The position numbers were made by a program, and so were the translations under genes. 64,000 nucleotides of DNA from Bradyrhizobium sp. CCBAU 051011 (GTDB lineage Bacteria > Pseudomonadota > Alphaproteobacteria > Rhizobiales > Xanthobacteraceae), in assembly GCF_009930815.1 (NCBI RefSeq), contig NZ_CP022222.1, forward strand, positions 4,258,501 to 4,322,500, in the 5' to 3' direction. How positions within the stretch are numbered: the stretch's first letter is position 1; every line of letters begins with the position of its first letter. The notes beneath the pieces are model-generated. The model was given only the letters and a program-made list of their open reading frames with translations. It had not been told where the DNA came from and searched no databases. Of this stretch, positions 26,611 through 33,444 are shown one piece after another.

Positions 26611-26632
26611 ATAATCCGACTGGCCGTTCAAA
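26611..26632 (-). promoter_or_regulatory. Copy 2 of the shared 22-bp control motif
   Basis: Read on the minus strand the motif starts TTTGAACGG and ends CGGATTAT, 62 bases before the FAD oxidoreductase start. It differs from the copy at 12743-12764 by one base. A TTGAAC with a TAGAAT 17 bases later fits a sigma-70-like promoter, so regulator binding here could block RNA polymerase. The adjacent TetR gene is the obvious candidate to bind it. Confidence 0.6.
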
Positions 26633-26792
26633 CAATTTTTTGCGATAAGGACGATGTGGTCGATCGGCCGCAGGCCCGTGCGGGGCCGGCGGGGGCAGCC
26701 GACGCATCGAGATGTGAAAAAGGGCTGCTGAATCAGCTAAGCATGTCCTTGGGAAGACGAGCTAAGGCTGAAATGGAAGCGGACACTACCCG

Positions 26793-27428
26793 ATGGCGCG
26801 AACACGCTCTGAAAATTACGACGGCATCCATCTCGGCATCTTGACCAATGCCGCCCGGTTGTTTTCGGCGCAGGGCTATATGCGCGCTTCGATCGCCGAC
26901 CTTGCGGACGCCTGCAAGCTGTCGCGCGGCGCGCTCTACCATTATTTCGACTCCAAGGAAGCGATCCTGTTCGCGATCCTCGACGCCCACATCAGGGAAA
27001 TGATCCAGCATGTCGAAACGGCGGTCGCGGCGGGCGGTCCGACGCTGACGCAGTTTCAAAACGTCATTCGCGCCATCGTCGAGGTCAACGCCAAATCGCC
27101 GCATGAGCAGCGCGTGCTGATTCACGATCTCTCGTTCCTGAACGAGGATGAGCAGCAGGCCATCAAGGATCTCGAGCGCCAGCTGGTCGATATCGTCGCC
27201 GACCTTCTGCTCAGGCTCGACGCCGAAGGTCGAATCGTCAAGCGCACCAAGAAGATCTACACGATGATCCTGTTCGGCATCATCAACTTCACCTACACTT
27301 GGTACGATCCTAAGGGCGCGGTCGATCCGCAGGAATTTGCTGATATGGCGGTCGAATTATTCCTGCACGGCTTTGCGCCGGGAGCGGTTGGGAAGCCTGC
27401 CACGACGAACCGGCGTGAGAAAGTTTAG
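26793..27428 (+). CDS. TetR/AcrR family transcriptional regulator
   Basis: This encodes 211 residues. The N-terminal TetR helix-turn-helix is clear (ILTNAARLFSAQGYMRASIA, LADACKLSRGALYHYFDSKE). The C-terminal ligand domain resembles the TetR_C group found with fatty-acid and acyl-CoA degradation genes. It is divergent from the FAD oxidoreductase/liv operon and probably represses it, and the oxygenase operon, until a CoA ester binds. This regulatory role is inferred from context and from the shared motif. Confidence 0.9.
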   Translation: MARTRSENYDGIHLGILTNAARLFSAQGYMRASIADLADACKLSRGALYHYFDSKEAILFAILDAHIREMIQHVETAVAAGGPTLTQFQNVIRAIVEVNAKSPHEQRVLIHDLSFLNEDEQQAIKDLERQLVDIVADLLLRLDAEGRIVKRTKKIYTMILFGIINFTYTWYDPKGAVDPQEFADMAVELFLHGFAPGAVGKPATTNRREKV

Positions 27429-27774
27429 CGTAGGCACCCTGTCGGAGATTGCATGCGCGTGTGGAACGACCGCTTCTGGCGCAAAGCGGCCGTTCGTACG
27501 CAAACAGCATCCCGCGACTAAGGAATAGGTAGAGAATCAATCGGTTTGATTTCGGGGAAGGGCGCTTAGCCGATCACATGGGAAGCCGCGACATCATGCT
27601 TCGGTGGCGTGCGCGAGCACTGGGCGTGCGTTGCCCGCTTTCGTCCCCTCCGAGCCAAACGCTGCCGTAGCGTCGTCCCACTGGCGCAGATTTCTGCGCC
27701 ATAGCTGGATCATTTTTGGTGAGTTTGTGGTGGGTTTTGCCCTACAGGGGCGTTTGACTAAGTAATTCATTTTA
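27429..27774. other. Intergenic region after the TetR gene
   Basis: About 345 bases with no gene I can support. A short inverted repeat GGCGCAGA...TCTGCGCC at about 27681-27700 could form a hairpin. The stretch leads into two tRNA gene fragments and looks like old junction sequence. Confidence 0.4.
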
Positions 27775-27824
27775 TGGCGCACCCGAAACGATTCGAAAGG
27801 TGACCTTTGCCTTTGGGCAACGCT
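27775..27824 (-). pseudogene. Degenerate 3' fragment of a tRNA-Arg gene
   Basis: Read on the minus strand this contains AGCGTTGCCC, GGCAAAGGTCA, TTCGAATC and TTCGGGTGCGCCA, which follow the order of a tRNA-Arg(CCG) from the anticodon stem to the CCA end. Bases of the anticodon loop are deleted and the T-stem no longer pairs. The 5' half is absent. It is probably the scar of an island or phage that integrated into a tRNA-Arg gene. Confidence 0.7.
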
Positions 27825-28015
27825 AAGCGACCGCCTGAAATAGCGATTTGAGGTGGTTGAATGTCCCCGCAACCAACCGAAAATCTCTGGTCGAAAAGCT
27901 ATTCTACATGGAGCGCCAACCCCGGGATAACCCCGGCTACGTCAGCAACGAACGAAAATAACCAATATCGTATGAAGCCAAAACTCTCGACTTTTCAGCG
28001 CTATGCGGTCCGATA

Positions 28016-28066
28016 ACTGGGTTCGGGACGCAGGGGTCGCAGGTTCGAATCCTGCCACTCCGACCA
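28016..28066 (+). pseudogene. 3' fragment of a tRNA-Pro(CGG) gene (att-site relic)
   Basis: From the anticodon stem onward the sequence reads like tRNA-Pro: the loop TTCGGGA contains anticodon CGG, followed by CGCAGGGGTCGCAGG, TTCGAATCCTGCC and ACTCCGACCA with an encoded CCA. The acceptor 3' strand ACTCCGA has no matching 5' strand upstream, so the D-arm and 5' half are missing. One pair of the anticodon stem is broken. This is what is left at the far end of an element that integrated at a tRNA-Pro gene. Confidence 0.8.
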
Positions 28067-28111
28067 TTATCCTAGCCGTTCATTTTTCAGGACTTTTTCT
28101 GATTGCTGGCG

Positions 28112-28710
28112 GTTCCCGAGTCAACCGCCCATTCCCTTCCAAAAGCCGGATACAGGTCTGCGTTCCCGCGGCGCGTGGCGTCCGGGCGTTGTCAGGTTAC
28201 CCTCTGATATGGAGGGTGCAGGGAATGCCGGGTGCTCGCCGCACCCGCGGTCTCGTGTGCATGTGTGGATAGAAATGCGCACACGAGCATACAGGTACAG
28301 CCGGAGCAGTCCGGCATTCCCTGCGCAATGGGTTGACGGCTTATGCCGTGGTCTCCCCGGAGCCGAATTCCTCTGGCCTCCGTCACTGCCGGCTTGATGG
28401 CTAAATCGATCCGGTTGGATCTGATACGCCACCGGCAGCTTGGCACCAGCCACGGGTGTCAGGACCACACGGTTTTGCCGTACGCATCGAGCGCCGTCAT
28501 CTTGCGCGCCGTCAGCCGCTCACGAGTTTGACCTCGCCCTGCAACCATCCTGCGCACCGACGCCCTCGCGTCCACCGCATCCCGTCCCGCGTTCGTGACG
28601 ATCGCGATACGCCCCTCTTGCCGGGACGAGACGCGCGGAAAGTGCCGCTGATTTGGGTGCGAGGGAAAGCAGTATATTTTTGCGCTGACGACTGGACGAC
28701 CCAAATCAGA
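28112..28710. repeat. Dispersed intergenic repeat (about 600 bp)
   Basis: The stretch includes TGCCGTGGTCTCCCCGGAG, GGACCACACGGTTTTGCCGT, CGTCCCGCGTTCGTGACGAT and CTGATTTGGGTGCGAGGG. I recall this series as a widely repeated non-coding element in Bradyrhizobium and related genomes, where it produces false ORFs on both strands. The open frames here have no ribosome sites and no family resemblance. Its function is unknown. Confidence 0.65.
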
Positions 28711-28760
28711 TTGAATCTGTTCAGCAAATTAGATTATTCGCGCGGCTGCCTATCTTCAGT

Positions 28761-28782
28761 TGTGTAGATCCATTTCTACACA
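28761..28782. terminator. Short perfect hairpin, possible terminator
   Basis: TGTGTAGA at 28761-28768 pairs with TCTACACA at 28775-28782 around a six-base loop. There is no T-run on either side, so it is a weak terminator candidate for the leftward small gene at 28895-29134. Confidence 0.3.
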
Positions 28783-28894
28783 TAAATTCCTTTGCGCCAT
28801 TCATTGTCATGCACATCTTTGAAGCTGGGCGACGCCGTCCCAGCAGATCTTGCTGACACCCGGCCATGCCACCAGGCTTCGTTATCGAGGAAAA

Positions 28895-29134
28895 TCAGGC
28901 TGGTTGTTTTGGCAGAGCAAATCGAGCGTGGGGTTGCGTAGAGGATTGCGGGTGAGGACGGACAGGAGGCGGGCTTGGTGGCGGCAGGCCATACTTGGCC
29001 GCGCGTTCGGAGACGAGCTTCCGATAAGCGACCGCCTGCATCTCGAAACACTTTCGGAGCTCCGGATTGGTTTCTTCGGCGGCCAATCGCTCGAAGGTGA
29101 GCGCGTGCTCCAGGTATTCGGTCAACAACTTCAT
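28895..29134 (-). CDS. Small helical protein, stress-regulated by promoter
   Basis: This encodes 79 residues. The N-terminal two thirds form a charged helix pair (YLEHALTFERLAAEETNPEL, FEMQAVAYRKLVSERAAKYG) and the C-terminus is proline-rich (GLPPPSPPPVRP). I recall similar short proteins as common hypotheticals in Bradyrhizobium. ATG 29134 is chosen because an EcfG-type promoter ends 26 bases upstream; the frame stays open for nine more codons. The promoter suggests induction in the general stress response. Confidence 0.65.
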   Translation of the reverse strand: MKLLTEYLEHALTFERLAAEETNPELRKCFEMQAVAYRKLVSERAAKYGLPPPSPPPVRPHPQSSTQPHARFALPKQPA

Positions 29135-29159
29135 CGGTCGTCCCCGATTTTGTCCGCCC

Positions 29160-29185
29160 AACGCGCCAGGGGGCGTTCAAGTTCC
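29160..29185 (-). promoter_or_regulatory. EcfG-type general stress promoter
   Basis: On the minus strand GGAAC (29185-29181) and CGTT (29163-29160) are separated by 17 bases. This matches the -35/-10 consensus GGAAC-N16/17-CGTT of the alphaproteobacterial ECF15 sigma factor EcfG. It lies 26 bases upstream of the ATG of the small gene at 28895-29134, which fits a short leader. Confidence 0.65.
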
Positions 29186-29345
29186 TAGCGGTCTTCCGGG
29201 CTCTGTCGTGTAGATAAGTGCATTCAAATGAGGGAATGGAGTGCAATGCTCAAATTGAGTACGTGCAACTACATTGTCGGGAAAAAATGGCAGACCAGCG
29301 GAATTGGCAGTGCTCAAAAATTCGCGCGCCGTCTAAAGAGACGCG

Positions 29346-29432
29346 GTGACTGATGAAATGTTTACCGCTGTTGTTATCGCAAGTGGCCTGCTCGTGGTGA
29401 TGTTACTCGCTGCCGTCATACTCAATTTGTGA
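29346..29432 (+). CDS. Possible very small membrane protein
   Basis: A GTG-started frame of 28 codons would encode a single transmembrane helix (TAVVIASGLLVVMLLAAVIL) with a short acidic N-terminus (TDEM). Such tiny one-helix proteins are frequent in this group of bacteria, and another lies at 38078. There is no strong ribosome site, so the call is tentative. Confidence 0.35.
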   Translation: MTDEMFTAVVIASGLLVVMLLAAVILNL

Positions 29433-29588
29433 CGGCTTGCTGGCGTATCTGCACGCATTGGCGCCCGAGGCGCGTGGCCGGATCTGTCTTATTGCAGTCC
29501 TCTGCGGTTAACTTTTGTTGTAGCCAGAGACGACTGTCCTTGCTGTGATTTCGGCGTGGCCCTTTGTGGGTGAAGGGCTGGCCTCCAG

Positions 29589-29622
29589 GAGTCTAAGCTT
29601 CGACGCCCCGAAGCTTAGGCTC
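29589..29622. other. Long palindromic hairpin
   Basis: GAGTCTAAGCTTCG (29589-29602) pairs with CGAAGCTTAGGCTC (29609-29622), 13 of 14 bases matching, around a six-base loop. It could be an RNA hairpin on either strand or a protein-binding site. There is no T-run beside it. Confidence 0.5.
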
Positions 29623-29819
29623 TTGGTGCCAGGCAAATAGATCAGCGCCACTCTGTGTTAACTTCACGAACGTTCCCGGACGCCCGAAACCGGAAACAGG
29701 TCTGGCGCTCAAGGCGCTCAAGCAACCGCATCCTTCCTCAATAAGCCCTGCAGCATTGGTGGTGGCAGCGAGGATCACGTCCCCTGATTGTTCGAGATTC
29801 CTGAGAACTGCGCGAAGAT

Positions 29820-29844
29820 GCCTGCTTTTCCCGCAGGCTTTTTT
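29820..29844 (+). terminator. Rho-independent terminator
   Basis: GCCTGC, a seven-base loop, GCAGGC and then six T residues form a textbook intrinsic terminator on the plus strand. It lies 32 bases ahead of the DNA ligase start and has no annotated gene directly before it, so it may end a small RNA or shield the ligase gene from read-through. Confidence 0.75.
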
Positions 29845-29875
29845 GTGAGTTGCGTTGTTGCCCAAGAATATCCAG

Positions 29876-30763
29876 ATGCCGGGGTTCATTAAGCCCCAGC
29901 TTGCAACGTTGAAGTCCAAGGCGCCCAAGGGCGACCAGTGGCTTCACGAGATCAAGTACGACGGTTATCGCGTCCAGGTCCATCTCAACCGCGGAAGGAA
30001 GAAGGTCTTCACCCGGAACGGGCTGGATTGGACCAAGCGCTTTACCGAGATTGCCGGCGCGCTCGCCATACCGGGCGAAGCCATCATCGACGGCGAGGTG
30101 GTGGTCGTCCATGAAGGGCGCGCCAACTTTTCCGAACTCCAGGCAGAGCTAGCCGCGGGCAGGCAGGGCCGGCTCGTCTACTACGCCTTCGATCTGCTCT
30201 GGCGGAATGGCGATCTCCGCAAACTCCCGCAAATCGAGCGCAAGCAACGGCTGCGGGATCTCCTTGGGGAGAACGATGTCGAGCTTCCGGTGCTTTATTC
30301 CGAACACCTCACTGGTGACGGACAGAAGATGTTCGAACACGCTGCGAAACTGAATTGGGAAGGCATCATCTCCAAGCGTGCCGATGCTCCCTACAGATCG
30401 GAGCGCGGTGAAGCCTGGATAAAGGTCAAGACCATCCAGAGGGAGAAATTTCCCGTCGTCGGCTTTGTCAAAGATCCCTCGGGTATAGCAGCCCTCTATC
30501 TGGGCAAGCAGGAAGGCAAGGAGCTGCGCTACATGGGAAAGGTTGGCACGGGGTGGTCCCGAACCGTCTCCAGCCAAATCCGCAAGCAGCTCGATACCGT
30601 TATCAGCCCCAAGTCGAAGCTCACGAAACCCATAAGAGAGCCGAAGGCCACCTGGGTCGAGCCGACGTTCTACGCGGACGTGGAGTACAAGGACATCACC
30701 TCAGAAGGCTTGTTGCGCGCCAGCTCCTTCAGGGGATTGTTCAAGGGAACGGGCCGCACCTGA
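29876..30763 (+). CDS. ATP-dependent DNA ligase, LigD ligase-domain type (stand-alone)
   Basis: This encodes 295 residues. The nucleotidyltransferase motifs are present: the lysine motif EIKYDGYR (K27), then DGEVVV, YYAFDLLW, WEGIISKR and WIKVK. An OB-fold domain follows (VVGFVKD, LRYMGKVGTG, ADVEYKDITSEGLLRA). The polymerase and phosphoesterase domains of full LigD are absent, so this is the ligase module alone, probably used in end joining or stress repair. ATG 29876 gives the usual start; an in-frame TTG lies 21 bases upstream. An EcfG-type promoter lies inside its 3' end. Confidence 0.88.
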   Translation: MPGFIKPQLATLKSKAPKGDQWLHEIKYDGYRVQVHLNRGRKKVFTRNGLDWTKRFTEIAGALAIPGEAIIDGEVVVVHEGRANFSELQAELAAGRQGRLVYYAFDLLWRNGDLRKLPQIERKQRLRDLLGENDVELPVLYSEHLTGDGQKMFEHAAKLNWEGIISKRADAPYRSERGEAWIKVKTIQREKFPVVGFVKDPSGIAALYLGKQEGKELRYMGKVGTGWSRTVSSQIRKQLDTVISPKSKLTKPIREPKATWVEPTFYADVEYKDITSEGLLRASSFRGLFKGTGRT

Positions 30764-30770
30764 CAACGTT
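30746..30770 (+). promoter_or_regulatory. EcfG-type general stress promoter
   Basis: GGAAC at 30746-30750 and CGTT at 30767-30770 are separated by 16 bases, matching the general stress sigma factor consensus. It overlaps the ligase stop codon and should start a transcript near 30778 that covers the small hydrophilic gene downstream. Confidence 0.65.
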
Positions 30771-30855
30771 CGTGGTTCATAACGTGAGTCCTACGGGGCA
30801 GCTGAACCAGGAAGGTTCGAATGCCGAAAGACAACGACTGGAACGCCGACAAGAC

Positions 30856-30987
30856 ATGGGCGGCAAGCACGGCGGACAGGCAGGAATGCCCAAGCCGGAG
30901 TCGCAGACCGCAGCTCAACAGGGCATCGCCCGTGGCGAGAAGGGTAACGAACAACCTTCAGATAAGTCGCGAAGCCGGCAGCGGTAG
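30856..30987 (+). CDS. Small hydrophilic stress-type protein, possibly frameshifted
   Basis: The frame encodes 43 residues, Gly, Gln, Lys and Glu rich (MGGKHGGQAGMPKPESQ, GIARGEKGNEQPSD). This composition recalls short KGG-type stress proteins. It has no ribosome site of its own. A good GGAAGG site instead precedes ATG 30821, which is in another frame and begins MPKDNDWNADK. A single-base indel between 30840 and 30856 would join the two into one 54-residue protein. The EcfG-type promoter upstream supports a stress role. Confidence 0.45.
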   Translation: MGGKHGGQAGMPKPESQTAAQQGIARGEKGNEQPSDKSRSRQR

Positions 30988-31012
30988 TTGCCGAGGCGTC
31001 TCAAAAAGAAAC

Positions 31013-31044
31013 GCCGCCGGGCTCGAAATGATTGTCCCGGCGGC
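31013..31044 (+). terminator. Inverted repeat, probable terminator
   Basis: GCCGCCGGG (31013-31021) pairs with CCCGGCGGC (31036-31044) across a 14-base loop. It lies 26 bases after the stop of the small stress-type gene and probably ends its transcript, though the tail ATCTTG is poor in T. Confidence 0.5.
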
Positions 31045-31182
31045 ATCTTGTCTCAGACTGGGCCCTGAAATCCCAGTCACTGACAAGGATGCAATGGCTA
31101 TGCCACAGGGGCGTGACACCAAGGGAAAAAGCGGAAATACGTAGGTATCCCTCGGCTTTCATAATTCCGTAAAATAACGTTC

Positions 31183-31202
31183 GCGTCCCTTCCGCGGGAC
31201 GC
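31183..31202 (+). terminator. Short hairpin before the ankyrin gene
   Basis: GCGTCCC and GGGACGC form a seven-base stem with a six-base loop, followed by GCGCTATTTTC. It could be a weak terminator for upstream transcripts or a leader hairpin for the ankyrin gene. Confidence 0.35.
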
Positions 31203-31263
31203 GCGCTATTTTCGGCAATATGCGCAAGTGTTTTCCGATGGCCAGTGGCCGGAGTCATTTTTC

Positions 31264-31944
31264 ATGCGTTTCCTCGCCGCGCTCGTTGTCGCGCTCCTGA
31301 CCGTCCTGCCTGCATCGGCGCAGGTCGCGCCGACCGAGGCGGAGTTGCGCGCCTATGGCGGCCTGCATGCGGCCGCCGCGCGGGGCGACGTCGCCGATAT
31401 CGAAAGGCGCATCGCAGCTTTCGAGAACAAGGAGGCGCTCGACGCGCGCCATCGCACGCCGCTGCATGTCGCGGTCTATCAGAAAAAGCACGATGCGGCG
31501 CGCGCCCTGATCCGGCTCGGCGCCGATCCGAACAGGCTGGAGGTCGACCGCTATGACATCGTCACCATCGCCGCGGTCGCCAACGACGTGCCGATGCTCA
31601 GGATCGCGCTCGAAGGCGGCGGCAACCCGAAGGCCGTTACCAGCCGTTATGACGGCACGGCGCTGATTGCGGCCGCGCATCTCGGTCACGCCGAGATCGT
31701 GCGGGCTTTGATTGCCGCCAAAGCGCCGCTCGATCACGTCAACAATCTGCAATGGACTGCGCTGATCGAATCGATCGTGCTTGGCGATGGCGGCAGGAAC
31801 CACACCGAGACCTTGCGCGCGCTGGTCGAGGCCGGCGCCGACGTCAATATTCCCGACGGAAGCGGATCGACACCGCTCGTGCTGGCGCGAAGCCGCGGTT
31901 ATCGCGACATGGTTGCGATCCTGGAAAAGGCCGGCGCGAAGTGA
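31264..31944 (+). CDS. Exported ankyrin-repeat protein
   Basis: This encodes 226 residues with a Sec signal peptide (MRFLAALVVALLTVLPASA, cleaved before QVAP). About five ankyrin repeats follow, with the typical TPLHVAVYQKK, GTALIAAAHLGHAEIVRALI and STPLVLARSRGYRDMVAIL helices. It should be a periplasmic protein-binding scaffold; partners are unknown. ATG 31264 is chosen because it starts the signal peptide; the frame is open from 31228. Confidence 0.85.
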   Translation: MRFLAALVVALLTVLPASAQVAPTEAELRAYGGLHAAAARGDVADIERRIAAFENKEALDARHRTPLHVAVYQKKHDAARALIRLGADPNRLEVDRYDIVTIAAVANDVPMLRIALEGGGNPKAVTSRYDGTALIAAAHLGHAEIVRALIAAKAPLDHVNNLQWTALIESIVLGDGGRNHTETLRALVEAGADVNIPDGSGSTPLVLARSRGYRDMVAILEKAGAK

Positions 31945-31968
31945 CGAGGTCGCCGGCTGCGGCGCGGG

Positions 31969-32097
31969 TTAGAACGCCCGGCGCCGCGGCGGCGGACCGG
32001 CTTGCGGGTGCCGACGGGTGAGGAGCTCGGAAATTGCGATCGTCGCGATGCCCGCGATGATGGTGATGGCCGCCATCACCAGAACAGTTTTGAGCAC
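31969..32097 (-). CDS. Small single-helix membrane protein
   Basis: This encodes 42 residues with one transmembrane helix (LVMAAITIIAGIATIAI) and a basic, proline- and arginine-rich tail (PPPRRRAF). The GTG start at 32097 is supported by GAGGAGGG just upstream. It is convergent with the ankyrin gene. No function can be assigned. Confidence 0.55.
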   Translation of the reverse strand: MLKTVLVMAAITIIAGIATIAISELLTRRHPQAGPPPRRRAF

Positions 32098-32336
32098 GGT
32101 TCCCTCCTCAACAATTTTAACCAACACGCCAGACGAATCACGTTCTGGCAAGACGAGGGAACTACGGGGGCTGAGTTGTACGGGGTAGTTCGGCGAGGCT
32201 GTTCTGTTCCAGTTTCATGCACGATCCGGAACCGGAACTTGCCGAATGAAGCAGTCCGGCCGATGAGAGTCCGTTTCCGAACAGACGGATGATCCAGCGT
32301 TGATTTTAATCGTCCTCGTCAACGAGGAGCACCAGG

Positions 32337-32576
32337 ATGCAGACACGGCGTAACAAGCGCGAGAAGACTTTCGAAGAGCGGCTGGCGGAAGAGGCCCAGT
32401 GCTTTAGAGAGGCGGCAAGTCAGGCGCCGCCCGGCATGGCTCGCGAGTTGCTGTTACGTCGGGTTCGGCAGATGGAAGCCGCATTGGAACACGCCGGGCA
32501 TGAGAGAGTGGCAAGACTTGTCTCCCCGCCGCCTGGTGCTGCGTTTGAAGCGGCGGCTTATCCGCCAAAACCGTAA
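32337..32576 (+). CDS. Small helical protein of unknown function
   Basis: This encodes 79 residues, with a basic N-terminus (MQTRRNKREK) and two charged helices (FEERLAEEAQCFREAASQ, ELLLRRVRQMEAALEHA). I recall this pattern as a frequent short hypothetical in Bradyrhizobium. The ribosome site GAGGAGCACCAGG is good. It is convergent with the gene at 32594. Confidence 0.6.
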   Translation: MQTRRNKREKTFEERLAEEAQCFREAASQAPPGMARELLLRRVRQMEAALEHAGHERVARLVSPPPGAAFEAAAYPPKP

Positions 32577-32593
32577 TAATCCCGCACGACCGT

Positions 32594-33358
32594 TTAAGGT
32601 GGGTGATGCCTCTTTCCGGGCCGATCCGGTATTTGGTATGGAAACAGAAGTGATCGAAGCGCCAGCTGACGCTCGCCTAACTCACCTTCGCCCGTCGTGA
32701 AGCAACGATCCGCTGCTTTAATCCTAGTGACGCTTTGCGTTTCCTCGAAACATTGCAACCATTTGAGATTGTCGAGTTTTCTTTTGTCGGCTCTCGTAAG
32801 CTCCCAAAATGACGTACCCAACCACATTGTTGCCCCTACTGCCTCGATGTATCCGGCGCCAAAGCGCCACCTTCCAGGATTGCGCGATGTATCGATTTCC
32901 ATGCGGTCCAACGGATACGGCATTCCGTTCGACCGCAAGGGAAGATGCGCAAACGATTTGCCGACCACTTCGTATTGCTGAGGATCGACAGCATTCTGCC
33001 AATGGTCGTATTCAATATCGACGACCCAGGCCATCACGAAGTGATCACCTTCAATGAGGCCAGAAACCCAATCATCCCAGCGTACTATGGCGCCATCGGT
33101 CGTCGTGATAATCAGAAGATCGAGCTGAAACCTCGGCAAGGAAGCAAAAATAAAATTGAATCCATGCCCAGTGACGTCAAAGTCAGTCACGCCTGTTAGC
33201 TTCGACAGCAGTCGAGGTCTGCTCAGTTTCAGCCCGTCTGATTCGAACTCTGTCGCGCCAATTCCGTGACGAACGAGAATCTCCGCCACTCGTCGCATTG
33301 TCAACTGCGGGTCAAATGTATCGTATTTAAAGATCAGTTTCAGCCGTTCGTTCGCCAT
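32594..33358 (-). CDS. Protein of unknown function, possibly immunity-like
   Basis: This encodes 254 residues, soluble, with no signal peptide. It has many aromatic residues (GRWRFGAGYIEAVGATMWLG, SFWELTRADKRKLDNL). The pattern and size recall polymorphic-toxin immunity proteins such as the Imm52 kind, but I cannot confirm a family. No toxin gene lies beside it. GC content is lower than in surrounding metabolic genes, which suggests transfer. Confidence 0.6.
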   Translation of the reverse strand: MANERLKLIFKYDTFDPQLTMRRVAEILVRHGIGATEFESDGLKLSRPRLLSKLTGVTDFDVTGHGFNFIFASLPRFQLDLLIITTTDGAIVRWDDWVSGLIEGDHFVMAWVVDIEYDHWQNAVDPQQYEVVGKSFAHLPLRSNGMPYPLDRMEIDTSRNPGRWRFGAGYIEAVGATMWLGTSFWELTRADKRKLDNLKWLQCFEETQSVTRIKAADRCFTTGEGELGERQLALRSLLFPYQIPDRPGKRHHPP

Positions 33359-33444
33359 CGTACGCCACCTAACGGGGAAATGCTCGAATTCTGACGTCTA
33401 CTCCAGGTTGAGCTCCACATATCTGAACGCGCCTTGAGTAAAAC

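Larger units (their letters stand above)
29433..29875. other. Intergenic region with two strong hairpins
   Basis: No gene is firmly supported over about 440 bases ahead of the DNA ligase. The region holds a long palindrome at 29589-29622 and a classic rightward terminator at 29820-29844. A rightward transcript ending at the terminator would be non-coding as far as I can see. A leftward open frame here is discussed among the rejected items. Confidence 0.4.

Noticed and set aside
28016..28066. Complete tRNA-Pro gene
   Set aside because: There is no 5' acceptor strand or D-arm upstream, and the anticodon stem has a mismatch; only the 3' part is present.
28121..28704. Several open frames of 60-115 codons on both strands
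   Set aside because: They lie inside a dispersed intergenic repeat, have no ribosome sites and change frame without conservation.
29593..29928. Leftward frame of about 90-110 codons before the DNA ligase
   Set aside because: Its upstream part overlaps the ligase gene and an intrinsic terminator hairpin, and its end is a palindrome. The middle looks mildly protein-like (TFVKLTQSGADLF), so it is not excluded, but I cannot support a start.
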